DNA from: Nostoc sp. 106C
Lineage (GTDB): Bacteria > Cyanobacteriota > Cyanobacteriia > Cyanobacteriales > Nostocaceae
DNA length: 64,000 nucleotides
NCBI RefSeq assembly: GCF_002154725.1
Contig: NZ_MTAW01000232.1
Location: 1-64,000 of the forward strand
Reading direction: 5' to 3'
Below, piece by piece: positions 45,142 to 53,500 of the stretch. The position numbers and the translations under genes were made by a program. Below the pieces are notes generated by a model. The model was given only the letters and a program-made list of their open reading frames with translations. It searched no databases and was not told the DNA's origin. Numbering within the stretch: position 1 is the stretch's first letter; each line of letters starts with the position of its first letter.

Positions 45142-45478
45142 CTTGGATCTACATACCTATTTGTGATTTGCAACTAATTTTAGTGCAATCAGCAGGCTGT
45201 CTCAATGAAAAAATTTTCGCTCTAATATATGAAAAACATATAGCCATCCTATTTGATTCCTGAACTTAGTCGTAGAGGTAGGGAACAGGGAAACAAGGGA
45301 CTAAAAGAAGGAGGTCGTTTTTTCAAAAATCAAATAGGATTTCTATAATTTCTCTTCTGCCTTCTGTCTTGAATGAGTGCTGAGTACAGAGTTAAGAGTT
45401 AAGAGTAATTAATTATCCTCTTTGTCCCTTTTCTATACATAGCGATGAAATTTTTTCATCGAGACTGCCTTGTTGACT
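45142..45478. other. Gap between eboC and eboE
   Basis: 337 bases that contain the MITE-like element at 45240-45346 and low-complexity GAGTTAAGA repeats near 45390-45405. No promoter could be assigned. Confidence 0.5.
45240..45346. mobile_element. MITE-like element, family C
   Basis: 107 bp with 19-bp inverted ends: ATAGCCATCCTATTTGATT (45240-45258) and its near complement at 45328-45346; 17 of 19 positions match. The ends extend symmetrically to TA on both sides (TATAG...CTATA), as expected for an IS630/Tc1-type TA target. No coding capacity. It lies inside the ebo operon. Confidence 0.65.
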
Positions 45479-46459
45479 CTAAGTAACAGCAAATATTTTG
45501 GCAAATGACATTGAAATGGGTAGCAAAATTAGTACTAACAAACCGTAAGATAAACCCGCAAAACCAGCCGCAACTGTTGCATCTAAGATAATTAGAGACA
45601 ATACACCGACTTTTACTGCATTTCGGATTTTTTCTGGCACTGGATCGCGGGCAGCTTGGATAAAATTAGGCAAGATTCGCACAGCTAATAAAGCAGCGAA
45701 TGGTAAGGTGGCGATGTCTTCTCCTATCGGAGACGCTCCGCGAACGACAACCCCTTTGGGGTACGCACTATATTCTACAAAAAATCCCAAAGCTACAACT
45801 GCTGTCAGAACTATTGCAATTAACAGTACTGCCACTATTCCCGTAATTTTTTTACCGCCGTGAACTTCTCCTTGGCTAATTGCGGTGATTGCAGCAATGT
45901 AAAGTACAGGAATCAACGCTAAATACCAACGTTCCCAGACGATTGCAGGTACAGCACTTACTCCTAATAATAAGTTGCTGCCACGGCACAAACCCATATT
46001 CAATGGGCCAAAAAAGGGATGATGCTTGGCCAGTGAGTCATACAGTAACGCTGCAAAAGTAATGACTAAAGCTAAGATGACACTCAACCAAGAAACTTGG
46101 AAAGCTGCCACAATTGCGATCGCAAACAATATACTCCCCAATAAAGCAGCATTTTGGCGAGACACTCGACCACTAGGTATTGGTCTAGATGGTCGCTCTT
46201 TTTGGTCTAATTCGGCATCAAAAACATCATTAAAAACTATACCGCCGCCGTATAAACCAGTTGTAGCCAATAACAACCAGGCTAAGGGAATTAAACTGGT
46301 AGCAGTTGCTTGACCGTTGAGTAATTGAGCAAAAATAACTCCGGAGCCTGAGGCGGCAAAGCCAACTAGAATATCAGCCCAAGCAGTAACAATGTTAGCT
46401 GGGCGCATCAACTCTAAATACCCCCGCCAGTGTTGAAAATTCAAACTTGCAACATTCAC
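45479..46459 (-). CDS. eboC: EboC, UbiA-like prenyltransferase
   Basis: 326 residues with about eight or nine membrane helices. The first Asp-rich motif of the UbiA family reads NDVFDAELDQKERPSRPIPSG (N-D-x-x-D-x-x-x-D), which binds prenyl diphosphate through Mg. The second motif, usually DxxxD in loop 6-7, is replaced by EVHGGKK, so the substrate or activity may differ. An in-frame dispersed repeat (45721-45768) adds about 16 residues between two helices. EboC is one of the ebo metabolite-traffic proteins and sits in the cytoplasmic membrane. Confidence 0.88.
   Translation of the reverse strand: MNVASLNFQHWRGYLELMRPANIVTAWADILVGFAASGSGVIFAQLLNGQATATSLIPLAWLLLATTGLYGGGIVFNDVFDAELDQKERPSRPIPSGRVSRQNAALLGSILFAIAIVAAFQVSWLSVILALVITFAALLYDSLAKHHPFFGPLNMGLCRGSNLLLGVSAVPAIVWERWYLALIPVLYIAAITAISQGEVHGGKKITGIVAVLLIAIVLTAVVALGFFVEYSAYPKGVVVRGASPIGEDIATLPFAALLAVRILPNFIQAARDPVPEKIRNAVKVGVLSLIILDATVAAGFAGLSYGLLVLILLPISMSFAKIFAVT
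45721..45768 (-). repeat. Dispersed repeat inserted in frame in eboC
   Basis: About 48 bp. The first 26 bp match, with few changes, the reverse complement of the repeat at 4156-4180 (blocks CTCCT, GGAGACGCT and CGCGAACG). In EboC it is translated as YPKGVVVRGASPIGE without breaking the frame. Confidence 0.7.
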
Positions 46460-46533
46460 TGGTTTGTTTCCTTTTTGTCAGTTGTCATTTGTCCTCTGTT
46501 ACAAAGTTGAGGCAGTTCCTCATAGGGAAAACC

Positions 46534-46580
46534 ACGCCAGTTGCTACAACGGAGGGAACCTCCGCAACGCACTGGCTCCC
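46534..46580 (+). repeat. Dispersed repeat R2, copy 2
   Basis: Matches 36885-36932 in order and spacing (ACGCCAGTTGCT, then CGCAACGCACTGGCTCC). It lies in the eboB-eboC spacer, followed by C-rich low-complexity sequence near 46670-46720. Confidence 0.7.
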
Positions 46581-46720
46581 CAAAATCGCGCTGCCGAAGC
46601 TCTGACGTCGCTACTCCTACGCTAACACCACACGACTGGCTAGACTTTGCTCTTTGTCATTTTTTATTCTCCGCGTCCCCCCGTCTCTTTGTCTCCCTCA
46701 TCCCCTAATCCCCAATCCTT

Positions 46721-47629
46721 CTACTCAATCAGCACATAGTCTGCAATTGACTTAATCCCTGGTTCCTGTCCCCGTAAAACAGAATTACCGTTGAACATCT
46801 GACGCTGATCGGTAGATTCAGCATTTAGCCAGTCTGATGCTTTTATTTGCCCCGTTTGACCGTAAGCAAATAGAGCATTTTCGTAACATACTGCTCGTAC
46901 ATCTTCTTCTGGAATGCCTGTTTCTAGCATTAATTTAGCTGTTTTCGGGACTGCTAATGGATCGCTAACACCCCAATCGGCACTACTATCTACAATGATG
47001 CGATTGCATCCATACTGACGGACAATCTCTACCATTCTGGCATTACCCATTTTGGTTTTTGGGTAAATTGTAAAAGCTGCCCAAAAGCCTCGTTTTAAAA
47101 CTTCTTCAACGGTTTCTTCGTTGTTGTGGTCAATAATTACTTGTGAGGGATCTAGTCCATATTCAATGCAACGATCCATGCTGCGGCTGGCACCCTCCTT
47201 TTTATTACGGTGAGGTGTATGAATCAATACCAGCATATCGAGATCTTTGGCTAATGCTAGTTGTTGGCAAAAGTATTTATCTTCAGCTTCTGTCATGTCG
47301 TCATAGCCAATTTCTCCAATGGCAACAACTCCCTCTTTGCAAGCATAAAGCGGTAACAGTTCAATAACTTCTGCTGCTAAGGCTTCGTTATTTGCTTCTT
47401 TGGGGTTGAGGCCGATGGTGCAGTAGTGTTGAATGCCAAATTGACTAGCACGAAATCTCTCCCATCCAACAAGACTGCTAAAGTAGTCTTTAAACGAGCC
47501 AGCCGTTGTTCGGGGTTGTCCTAACCAAAAAGATGGTTCAATGACGGCGACAATACCATATTCCCGCATGATTAGGTAATCGTAAGTGGTACGGGAACAC
47601 ATGTGAATGTGAGGATCGATAAACATCAT
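46721..47629 (-). CDS. eboB: EboB, TatD-like metal-dependent hydrolase
   Basis: 302 residues. The amidohydrolase/TatD metal ligands are visible: FIDPHIHM (HxH), VVAIGEIGYDD (Glu), VLIHTPHRNK (His), VIIDHNNEE (His) and IIVDSSADWG (Asp). The barrel is therefore complete. In scytonemin-type clusters this is the TatD-family member of the ebo set; its true substrate is unknown. The first two codons are ATG ATG. It lies 172 bp downstream of eboA and 261 bp upstream of eboC, in the same direction. Confidence 0.87.
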   Translation of the reverse strand: MMFIDPHIHMCSRTTYDYLIMREYGIVAVIEPSFWLGQPRTTAGSFKDYFSSLVGWERFRASQFGIQHYCTIGLNPKEANNEALAAEVIELLPLYACKEGVVAIGEIGYDDMTEAEDKYFCQQLALAKDLDMLVLIHTPHRNKKEGASRSMDRCIEYGLDPSQVIIDHNNEETVEEVLKRGFWAAFTIYPKTKMGNARMVEIVRQYGCNRIIVDSSADWGVSDPLAVPKTAKLMLETGIPEEDVRAVCYENALFAYGQTGQIKASDWLNAESTDQRQMFNGNSVLRGQEPGIKSIADYVLIE

Positions 47630-47659
47630 AATAACTAGGGATTTTTAAGAAATAAATTA

Positions 47660-47735
47660 ACCACAGAGACACAGAGGAGGACACTTGCGTGTGGGGGTTC
47701 CCCTCGTTGCGCAAAGTGTCTGTGACACAGAGAAA
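47660..47735 (+). repeat. Dispersed repeat R1, copy 2
   Basis: Strongly similar to 4192-4266, with the block GGACACTTGCGTG and then GCAAAGTGTC/TGTGACAC, in the eboA-eboB spacer. Confidence 0.75.
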
Positions 47736-47801
47736 TAGACCATAGATTGTTGCTTGAGACTGTCAATGGTTCTTGGACTTTTGACTATGGACTTTTAGCT
47801 A

Positions 47802-48683
47802 TTATTTGCAAACTGCCTGGCGATCGCGGCTATAATTACTCCAAGTCAGTTCACCTTGTTGAATAGCTGAGTGCAACTTTGGGTAACGTGAGAGTAGTGC
47901 TTGCGCTTCAGGTAAAGCAGATTGAGAGCAGGCTAAAGCTGCTGCTTGTTGTTCAGCTATGTCTCCATCTGCTAGCACTTTTGCCAAATCTGCAATAATT
48001 GCGTGATCGGCAAACGATCCTACGGCTCGCCAAAGTTCTGGTGAAACTGGGCGTTTAGCAGCCCAACGCTCATGGGCATAGTTTGCCAACATCCTTGCCA
48101 ATTCTGGGTTAGCACGGCGATCCAAACCCCAAATCAGATGCAAAGGACTCCCGACAAACAAAGCTTTCAAAACCATCTGATTCCACGCAATATTGTCTAA
48201 ATATTCTGCTGGATAAGGGTTGCGTATTGCTATGGCTTGAAAAACATTACTCATATTGCTGCGAATGCCTTCAGCAGCGCGTTGGCGATGTAACTCTGGA
48301 TGAGGCAATAGGGGTAAACTTTGATACAGTGCAATCAACTCACCCATATCCGCTGTACTGTAAACTTGATCGAGCGATCGCACATAATCCTCGGTATGAT
48401 TGTGAGGTAAAGCAAGTACCAAGAGCGTCCGACCCGCTTGATCTACAGTCCAATCACCAGGAAACCAACCTGGAACTAGGTTATGGGCTACTGCTAAGTC
48501 TTGGGATGTTAATTGCAAACTATGTTTACCTAAATAACGCGGTACAGCACTAAAAGACGTGAAAAATACCCGCTTAGGAGCACCGTTAGCAATGTGTAGC
48601 TGTTTTTGTTCAAGCCAAGCCAGAGCTTCTTCAGAAATAGACTGTCCTAGCCAGTCATGCAACAACTTGTTTACGTTACTCAT
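47802..48683 (-). CDS. eboA: EboA domain protein
   Basis: 293 residues from the ATG at 48683 (MSNVNKLLHDWLGQSISEEA). The frame runs further upstream to a TTG at 48722, but that has no support. It is soluble and alpha-helical, with HEAT-like helices at the end (AEQQAAALACSQSALPEAQALLSRYP). Characteristic parts are RVFFTSFSAVPRYLGK and LVPGWFPGDWTVDQAGRTLLVLAL. EboA has no known catalytic activity and acts with the other ebo proteins in precursor traffic. It heads the eboA-B-C-E-F series and is divergent from eboD. Confidence 0.87.
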   Translation of the reverse strand: MSNVNKLLHDWLGQSISEEALAWLEQKQLHIANGAPKRVFFTSFSAVPRYLGKHSLQLTSQDLAVAHNLVPGWFPGDWTVDQAGRTLLVLALPHNHTEDYVRSLDQVYSTADMGELIALYQSLPLLPHPELHRQRAAEGIRSNMSNVFQAIAIRNPYPAEYLDNIAWNQMVLKALFVGSPLHLIWGLDRRANPELARMLANYAHERWAAKRPVSPELWRAVGSFADHAIIADLAKVLADGDIAEQQAAALACSQSALPEAQALLSRYPKLHSAIQQGELTWSNYSRDRQAVCK

Positions 48684-49206
48684 GATTAATGCAAAAGAAG
48701 ACCTTAAGTGTTTTCTATACAAACTAAAGTTAAAATTTGCCCCTTAATAAGGATAATTTCTTAAGCCAGAGAATATTTTTCTTACTATAAGAAAATTACT
48801 GAGATGTATAAAAAAAATACTTTCAAACTTTACTAAATCTACAAAAATCTCTGAGCTTTAGATAAGATAATGTAAAGTTGCGGTTATTGACCGCTAAAAT
48901 ATAAAGCTACTTTATATAGAATAATTTTACTTCTTACTTCAACAACCATATTTATAACTAAACTCAAAAAAAGTTAAAGCCTGAGGCAGATTTAAGTAAT
49001 AATGTGATTCTTAACTGCATTTAAGATCAATTCAATCCAGTTGAACTACTTTCTGAGTGGTTTAAGATTTGTCTCAAACATTTCAGTAAGTTTAATACTG
49101 AAAAGCATTTTTAATGATGGATTTGCCCCAAAAGTTTAAATGCATCTTTTACTAGATGCTAAAAATTCAAAGTTTGAAAATAATACTTAAAAATAATTAA
49201 GTTGAA
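48684..49206. promoter_or_regulatory. Divergent eboA / eboD control region
   Basis: 523 strongly AT-rich bases between the two starts; both promoters must be here. I see no clear palindrome or repeat. In N. punctiforme the ebo genes respond to UV light; no such site can be identified by eye. Confidence 0.45.
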
Positions 49207-50415
49207 ATGCTAATTACACACAAGCCTTCTGTTCAATTACAATCAATTCAGCAATCTGTCTGTGTAAATTTTAACTATGATGTTCACTTTACTAATGGTC
49301 TGTTTCAATTAGACAATCCTTTATTAGCGCAGGTGATTGCCGCGGATGGAGACTTAAACCCAAAAAAAGTTTTAGCTATAGTAGATGGAGGATTGTTAAA
49401 ACATCAGCATGGGTTAATGAATCAAATATCAGTTTATGCCCAGTTTTATGCAGATATCATAACCTTAATTGATGAGCCTATTATAGTTCCGGGTGGAGAA
49501 ATAGTTAAGAACGAAGCAAGATTTGTAGAACAAATTCATCAGCTGATCGATGCAGATGGATTATGCCGCCACTCCTACGTATTAGGAATTGGAGGTGGAG
49601 CCTTGTTGGACATGGTAGGATACGCAGCAGCAACAGCTCACCGAGGAATTCGACTGCTACGAGTACCGACTACAGTGTTAGCGCAAAACGATTCGGGTGT
49701 AGGAGTAAAGAACGGAATTAATGCATTTGGCAAGAAAAATTTTCTCGGTACATTTATGCCACCTTATGCAGTATTGAATGACTTTGATTTTCTCACTAGT
49801 CTTGACGATCGCGATTGGCGATCTGGTATTGCAGAGGCTGTGAAGGTAGGACTGATCAAAGATGCAGATTTCTTCCAGTTCATTCTGACTCATGCCGATA
49901 AATTAGCTGCTCGCGATCTGAAAGCTATGGAAAAGCTAATTTATCGTTGTGCGCAATTGCACTTACAACATATTGCCACTAGTGGCGACCCCTTTGAAAA
50001 GGGTTCATCACGTCCTTTGGACTTTGGACACTGGGCAGCTCATAAATTAGAACATATCACAGACTATAAATTACGTCATGGTGAAGCTGTTGCGATCGGC
50101 ATTGCTTTAGATAGTACTTATTCCTATTTAACTGGGCTACTGTCGCAATTAGAGTGGCAAAGAATTTTAGGTACACTTAAAAGATTGGGATTCACTTTGT
50201 ACGTATCTGCACTTACAGAGCAATTACATCAACCAGATCATCCTCATCACTTATTTAGGGGAATTACTGAGTTCCGCGAGCACTTAGGTGGAAAATTGTC
50301 AATTACTCTTCTTCAGGGAATTGGACAAGGAATAGAAGTTCACCAAGTTGATTTATATGTTTACAAAAAAGCTATTTCGATGGTACAAGATTGGGAGCTT
50401 TCCCATTCCTGTTAG
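49207..50415 (+). CDS. eboD: EboD, 3-dehydroquinate synthase-like protein
   Basis: 402 residues of the sugar phosphate cyclase family. The NAD-binding and metal-site motifs are IIVPGGEIVKNEARF, VLGIGGGALLDMVGYAAATAHRGIRLLRVPTT, GIAEAVKVGLIKDADFF and the metal His region RPLDFGHWAAHKLEHIT followed by RHGEAVAIG. In true dehydroquinate synthase the last His region reads NFGHTFGHAIE; the DFGHWAAHKLE form marks the EboD branch. The product is not known. It is divergent from eboA-F rather than inside the operon, and converges on the NRPS cluster with a terminator between. Confidence 0.86.
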   Translation: MLITHKPSVQLQSIQQSVCVNFNYDVHFTNGLFQLDNPLLAQVIAADGDLNPKKVLAIVDGGLLKHQHGLMNQISVYAQFYADIITLIDEPIIVPGGEIVKNEARFVEQIHQLIDADGLCRHSYVLGIGGGALLDMVGYAAATAHRGIRLLRVPTTVLAQNDSGVGVKNGINAFGKKNFLGTFMPPYAVLNDFDFLTSLDDRDWRSGIAEAVKVGLIKDADFFQFILTHADKLAARDLKAMEKLIYRCAQLHLQHIATSGDPFEKGSSRPLDFGHWAAHKLEHITDYKLRHGEAVAIGIALDSTYSYLTGLLSQLEWQRILGTLKRLGFTLYVSALTEQLHQPDHPHHLFRGITEFREHLGGKLSITLLQGIGQGIEVHQVDLYVYKKAISMVQDWELSHSC

Positions 50416-50468
50416 GAAATCCCAATTAAAAAAAGCGCCAAATGGAGCGAATTAATCATTTTTACAGC

Positions 50469-50505
50469 AATGGTAGAAAGTAAAATTCACTTTCTACCAT
50501 TTTTG
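50469..50505 (+). terminator. Terminator between eboD and the NRPS cluster
   Basis: A perfect 13-bp stem AATGGTAGAAAGT (50469-50481) / ACTTTCTACCATT (50489-50501) with a 7-nt loop and a T-run (ATTTTTG), 54 bp after the eboD stop. It sits between convergent genes and may also stop NRPS transcripts. Confidence 0.85.
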
Positions 50506-50530
50506 TGATTGGAAGAGATTTCAGATAAGT

Positions 50531-53500
50531 TTAGTAAACTTTATATTCCGCAATAACTTGGTCTATGCAAGCCTTCATTTTCTCAGACACAGAGCGTACA
50601 TAGGGTTCTTTAAAGACTGAGTTATGAATTCCAGAAATATCATAAATTTCCACTCCTCCTGATGCCAATTTACCCCAACCCATTTTAGGATCGCCCTCCT
50701 GTTCTCCAATTAAACGACCATCTTCTGTTCGGAATACAGTTGCTCGACCTGTATAAACTCGGAGAACATATTCTCTTAATGCTTTTCTAGTGGCTTCTTC
50801 CACCATGAATTTTCGGTAAGAATAAGGTAAGGGACGTCCGAGGCTTAGGTGAAATTGAAAGACAAACCGCCAGAGTATCTCTTTAATGCGATACTTAAGC
50901 TCCTCTCTATTTTTTTGTGCCTGCTCAACAATATAGTTAGATGCAATTTTTAAAAGATTCTTCCAATTACGAGAGGCTGGCTGTTGCAATGACTCAGATT
51001 TAATAGGTCTTGAACCAAAAGTATCAAATAAAACTAGCAAAGCGACTTCCTTGCCTTGCATAAACAATTGCCGAGCCATTTCGTAAGCAATTATGCCTCC
51101 TGATGAGTAGCCACCGATACAGTAAGGCTCATGGGGCTGAATAGTCTGGATTTGTCTAATATAATGCGCCGCCATGTCTTCAATCCGATTATAAGGAAGC
51201 TGTTTCCCATCTAATCCTTGTGGTTGTAGCCCATAAAATGGTTGATCTGCTCCTAAATGCACAGCCAATTCTCGGAAACGCAGAACTTCTCCACCCAAAC
51301 CATGTACGCAGAAGAAAGGAGGCTTAAAACCGTTGGGCTGAATAGGTACTAAAGAAGACCAAGGAATTGATGTATCAGAGTTTATGTCATCTGTTAGCGT
51401 CGTCACAACCCCAGGTTTTGAACTTCTTTCGCTCTCAATAATTTTAGCTAATTGCTCAATAGTCGGAGCTTGCAAGAGGATAGATAGGGCTAGGTTTTTG
51501 CCAACTATCTTTTCAATCTGAGAAAATAGGCGTACTGCTACTAATGAATGTCCACCTAAATCAAAAAAGTTATCTGTTATGCCAATTGGGCGAACTCCTA
51601 AAATATTTTCCCAAATTTCTGTTAATTGCAGTTGTAATTGAGTTTCAGCTTTAGCAAACGTTTTTTCTGTCTTATTATTAGTTAAATTAAGAGCAAGTAA
51701 AGCTTTGCGGTCTACATCTCCCTGAGCATTTAATGGTAGAGAATCGACCATAACAAAGGCAGAAGGTAACATCTGCTCAGGCAGTTTTTCTTGGAGAAAA
51801 CTTCGTAGTTGCTCGCTATTTAAACTTTCTCCTGGTTTGGCAATAACATAAGCAACTAAATGTTTATCCTCAGAAATATATTCACTGATAATGACTACAC
51901 TATTTTCCACGCCTGGATATTGCGCCAAAACTGTTTCAATTTCTGTCAATTCAAAGCGATAACCGCGAATTTTGACTTGATTATCTAAACGTCCGACAAA
52001 CTCAATATTGCCATCACTTAAGTAGCGTCCTAAGTCACCTGTTCTGTAAAGATATGCTTCTGATTCACTACTAAAGGGATTAGGGATAAATTTATTAGAT
52101 GTTAAATTGGGATGGTTGAAGTAGCCTTGAGTAACGCCGATACCGCTGATGTAGATTTCACCAGTCACGCCGATGGGTACAGGTTGCGATCGCTGATCGA
52201 GGATGTAGACTTGGGTATTAGCGATCGCTTTTCCTAAAGGAATTTCTGAGCGCGTTTCACTGGCTTCTGTCGCAGTCTCTGGATCGTAAACTGTGGCGGT
52301 TAAAGTCGTTTCTAGGGTTCCATAAGCATTCAGCCAGCGTACTTGCTTACCAATCTTTTCTACCCAAGTTAAATAAGCATTGCGGGAGACTCTTTCGCCA
52401 CCAACCATAACCAAGCGCAAGCTAGCTGGTAAGGTTTGAGAAGACGCAGATAACTCCTTGACTAACTCATACCAAAAAGAAGTAGCTAGATTAACAACAG
52501 TAATTTGTTGTTGAGCAACGAATGAGAAAAACTGCGTCGTAGATTGCTGCTGAGATTGGATAATTGCACTAGCACCTGTAACCCAAGTAGGGAACAGTGA
52601 TTCAATGAACGTATCACCGTTGAGACTAGGTTGAAGTAGGACGCGATCGCTTTCAGCCAACTCCCAAGTTTTGCTAATTGCTAGGCTGTGAGTAACAATA
52701 TTACTATGTGTAATACTTACACCGTTAGGTTTACCATTTGCAGCGGAAACATACATCACACAGGCGAGATTCTGCTCTGTGACTAGACCAGCTAGATTAT
52801 TATTTGAGTGCATAGCGATACTTTGCACTTCAGTATCTATACAGATAACTTGCACCTGAGACTCAGGGAGTTTCTCAACTAACGAACTTTGAGTTAATAG
52901 TAAGGATACTTGGGCATCTTCTAAAATCACAGCCAAGCTATCTTGACCAGAAGTAGGAGCGATCGCTACATAAGTTCCCCCAGCTTTTAAAATACCCAAT
53001 AGCCCCACAATCGTTTCTAAAGAAGGCTCTAAATACAAACCGACATTGACCCCGACTCCTACGCCTAAAGTTTGCAAATAGTGAGCTAGCTGGTTTGCGC
53101 GGTGATTGAGTTCTAGATAGGTGAACTGCTGATTTGCAAAACTGACTGCAATATTATTAGGAGTTCGTTCAACTTGATTCTCAAAATACTGATGTATACA
53201 AATATCTTGAGGATAATCAGGCTGCTTACCATGCCAATCAACTAATAATTGCTGTTCCCCGGCTGTTAACAGAGGTAATTCCGAAATCGGCCGATCTGGG
53301 TTAGCAACAATAGCTTCCAGTAAAGTTTTGTAGTGTCCCAGCATCCGTTCTACAGTACTGGTATCAAACATATCGGCATTGTAGTCGAATACCATACCCA
53401 AACCATTATCCTGCTCCCGCAATACCAATGTCAGATCGTATTTAGTCTTGCCATGATAGATGTAGCCAAATAGAGAAGCGATCGTTAAATCAGGTAGTTC

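Noticed and set aside
49207-50415. Alternative call as a mycosporine (demethyl-4-deoxygadusol) or valiolone synthase
   Set aside because: The DFGHWAAHKLE region and the divergent eboA-F neighbours fit EboD better, and no O-methyltransferase or ATP-grasp gene lies beside it.
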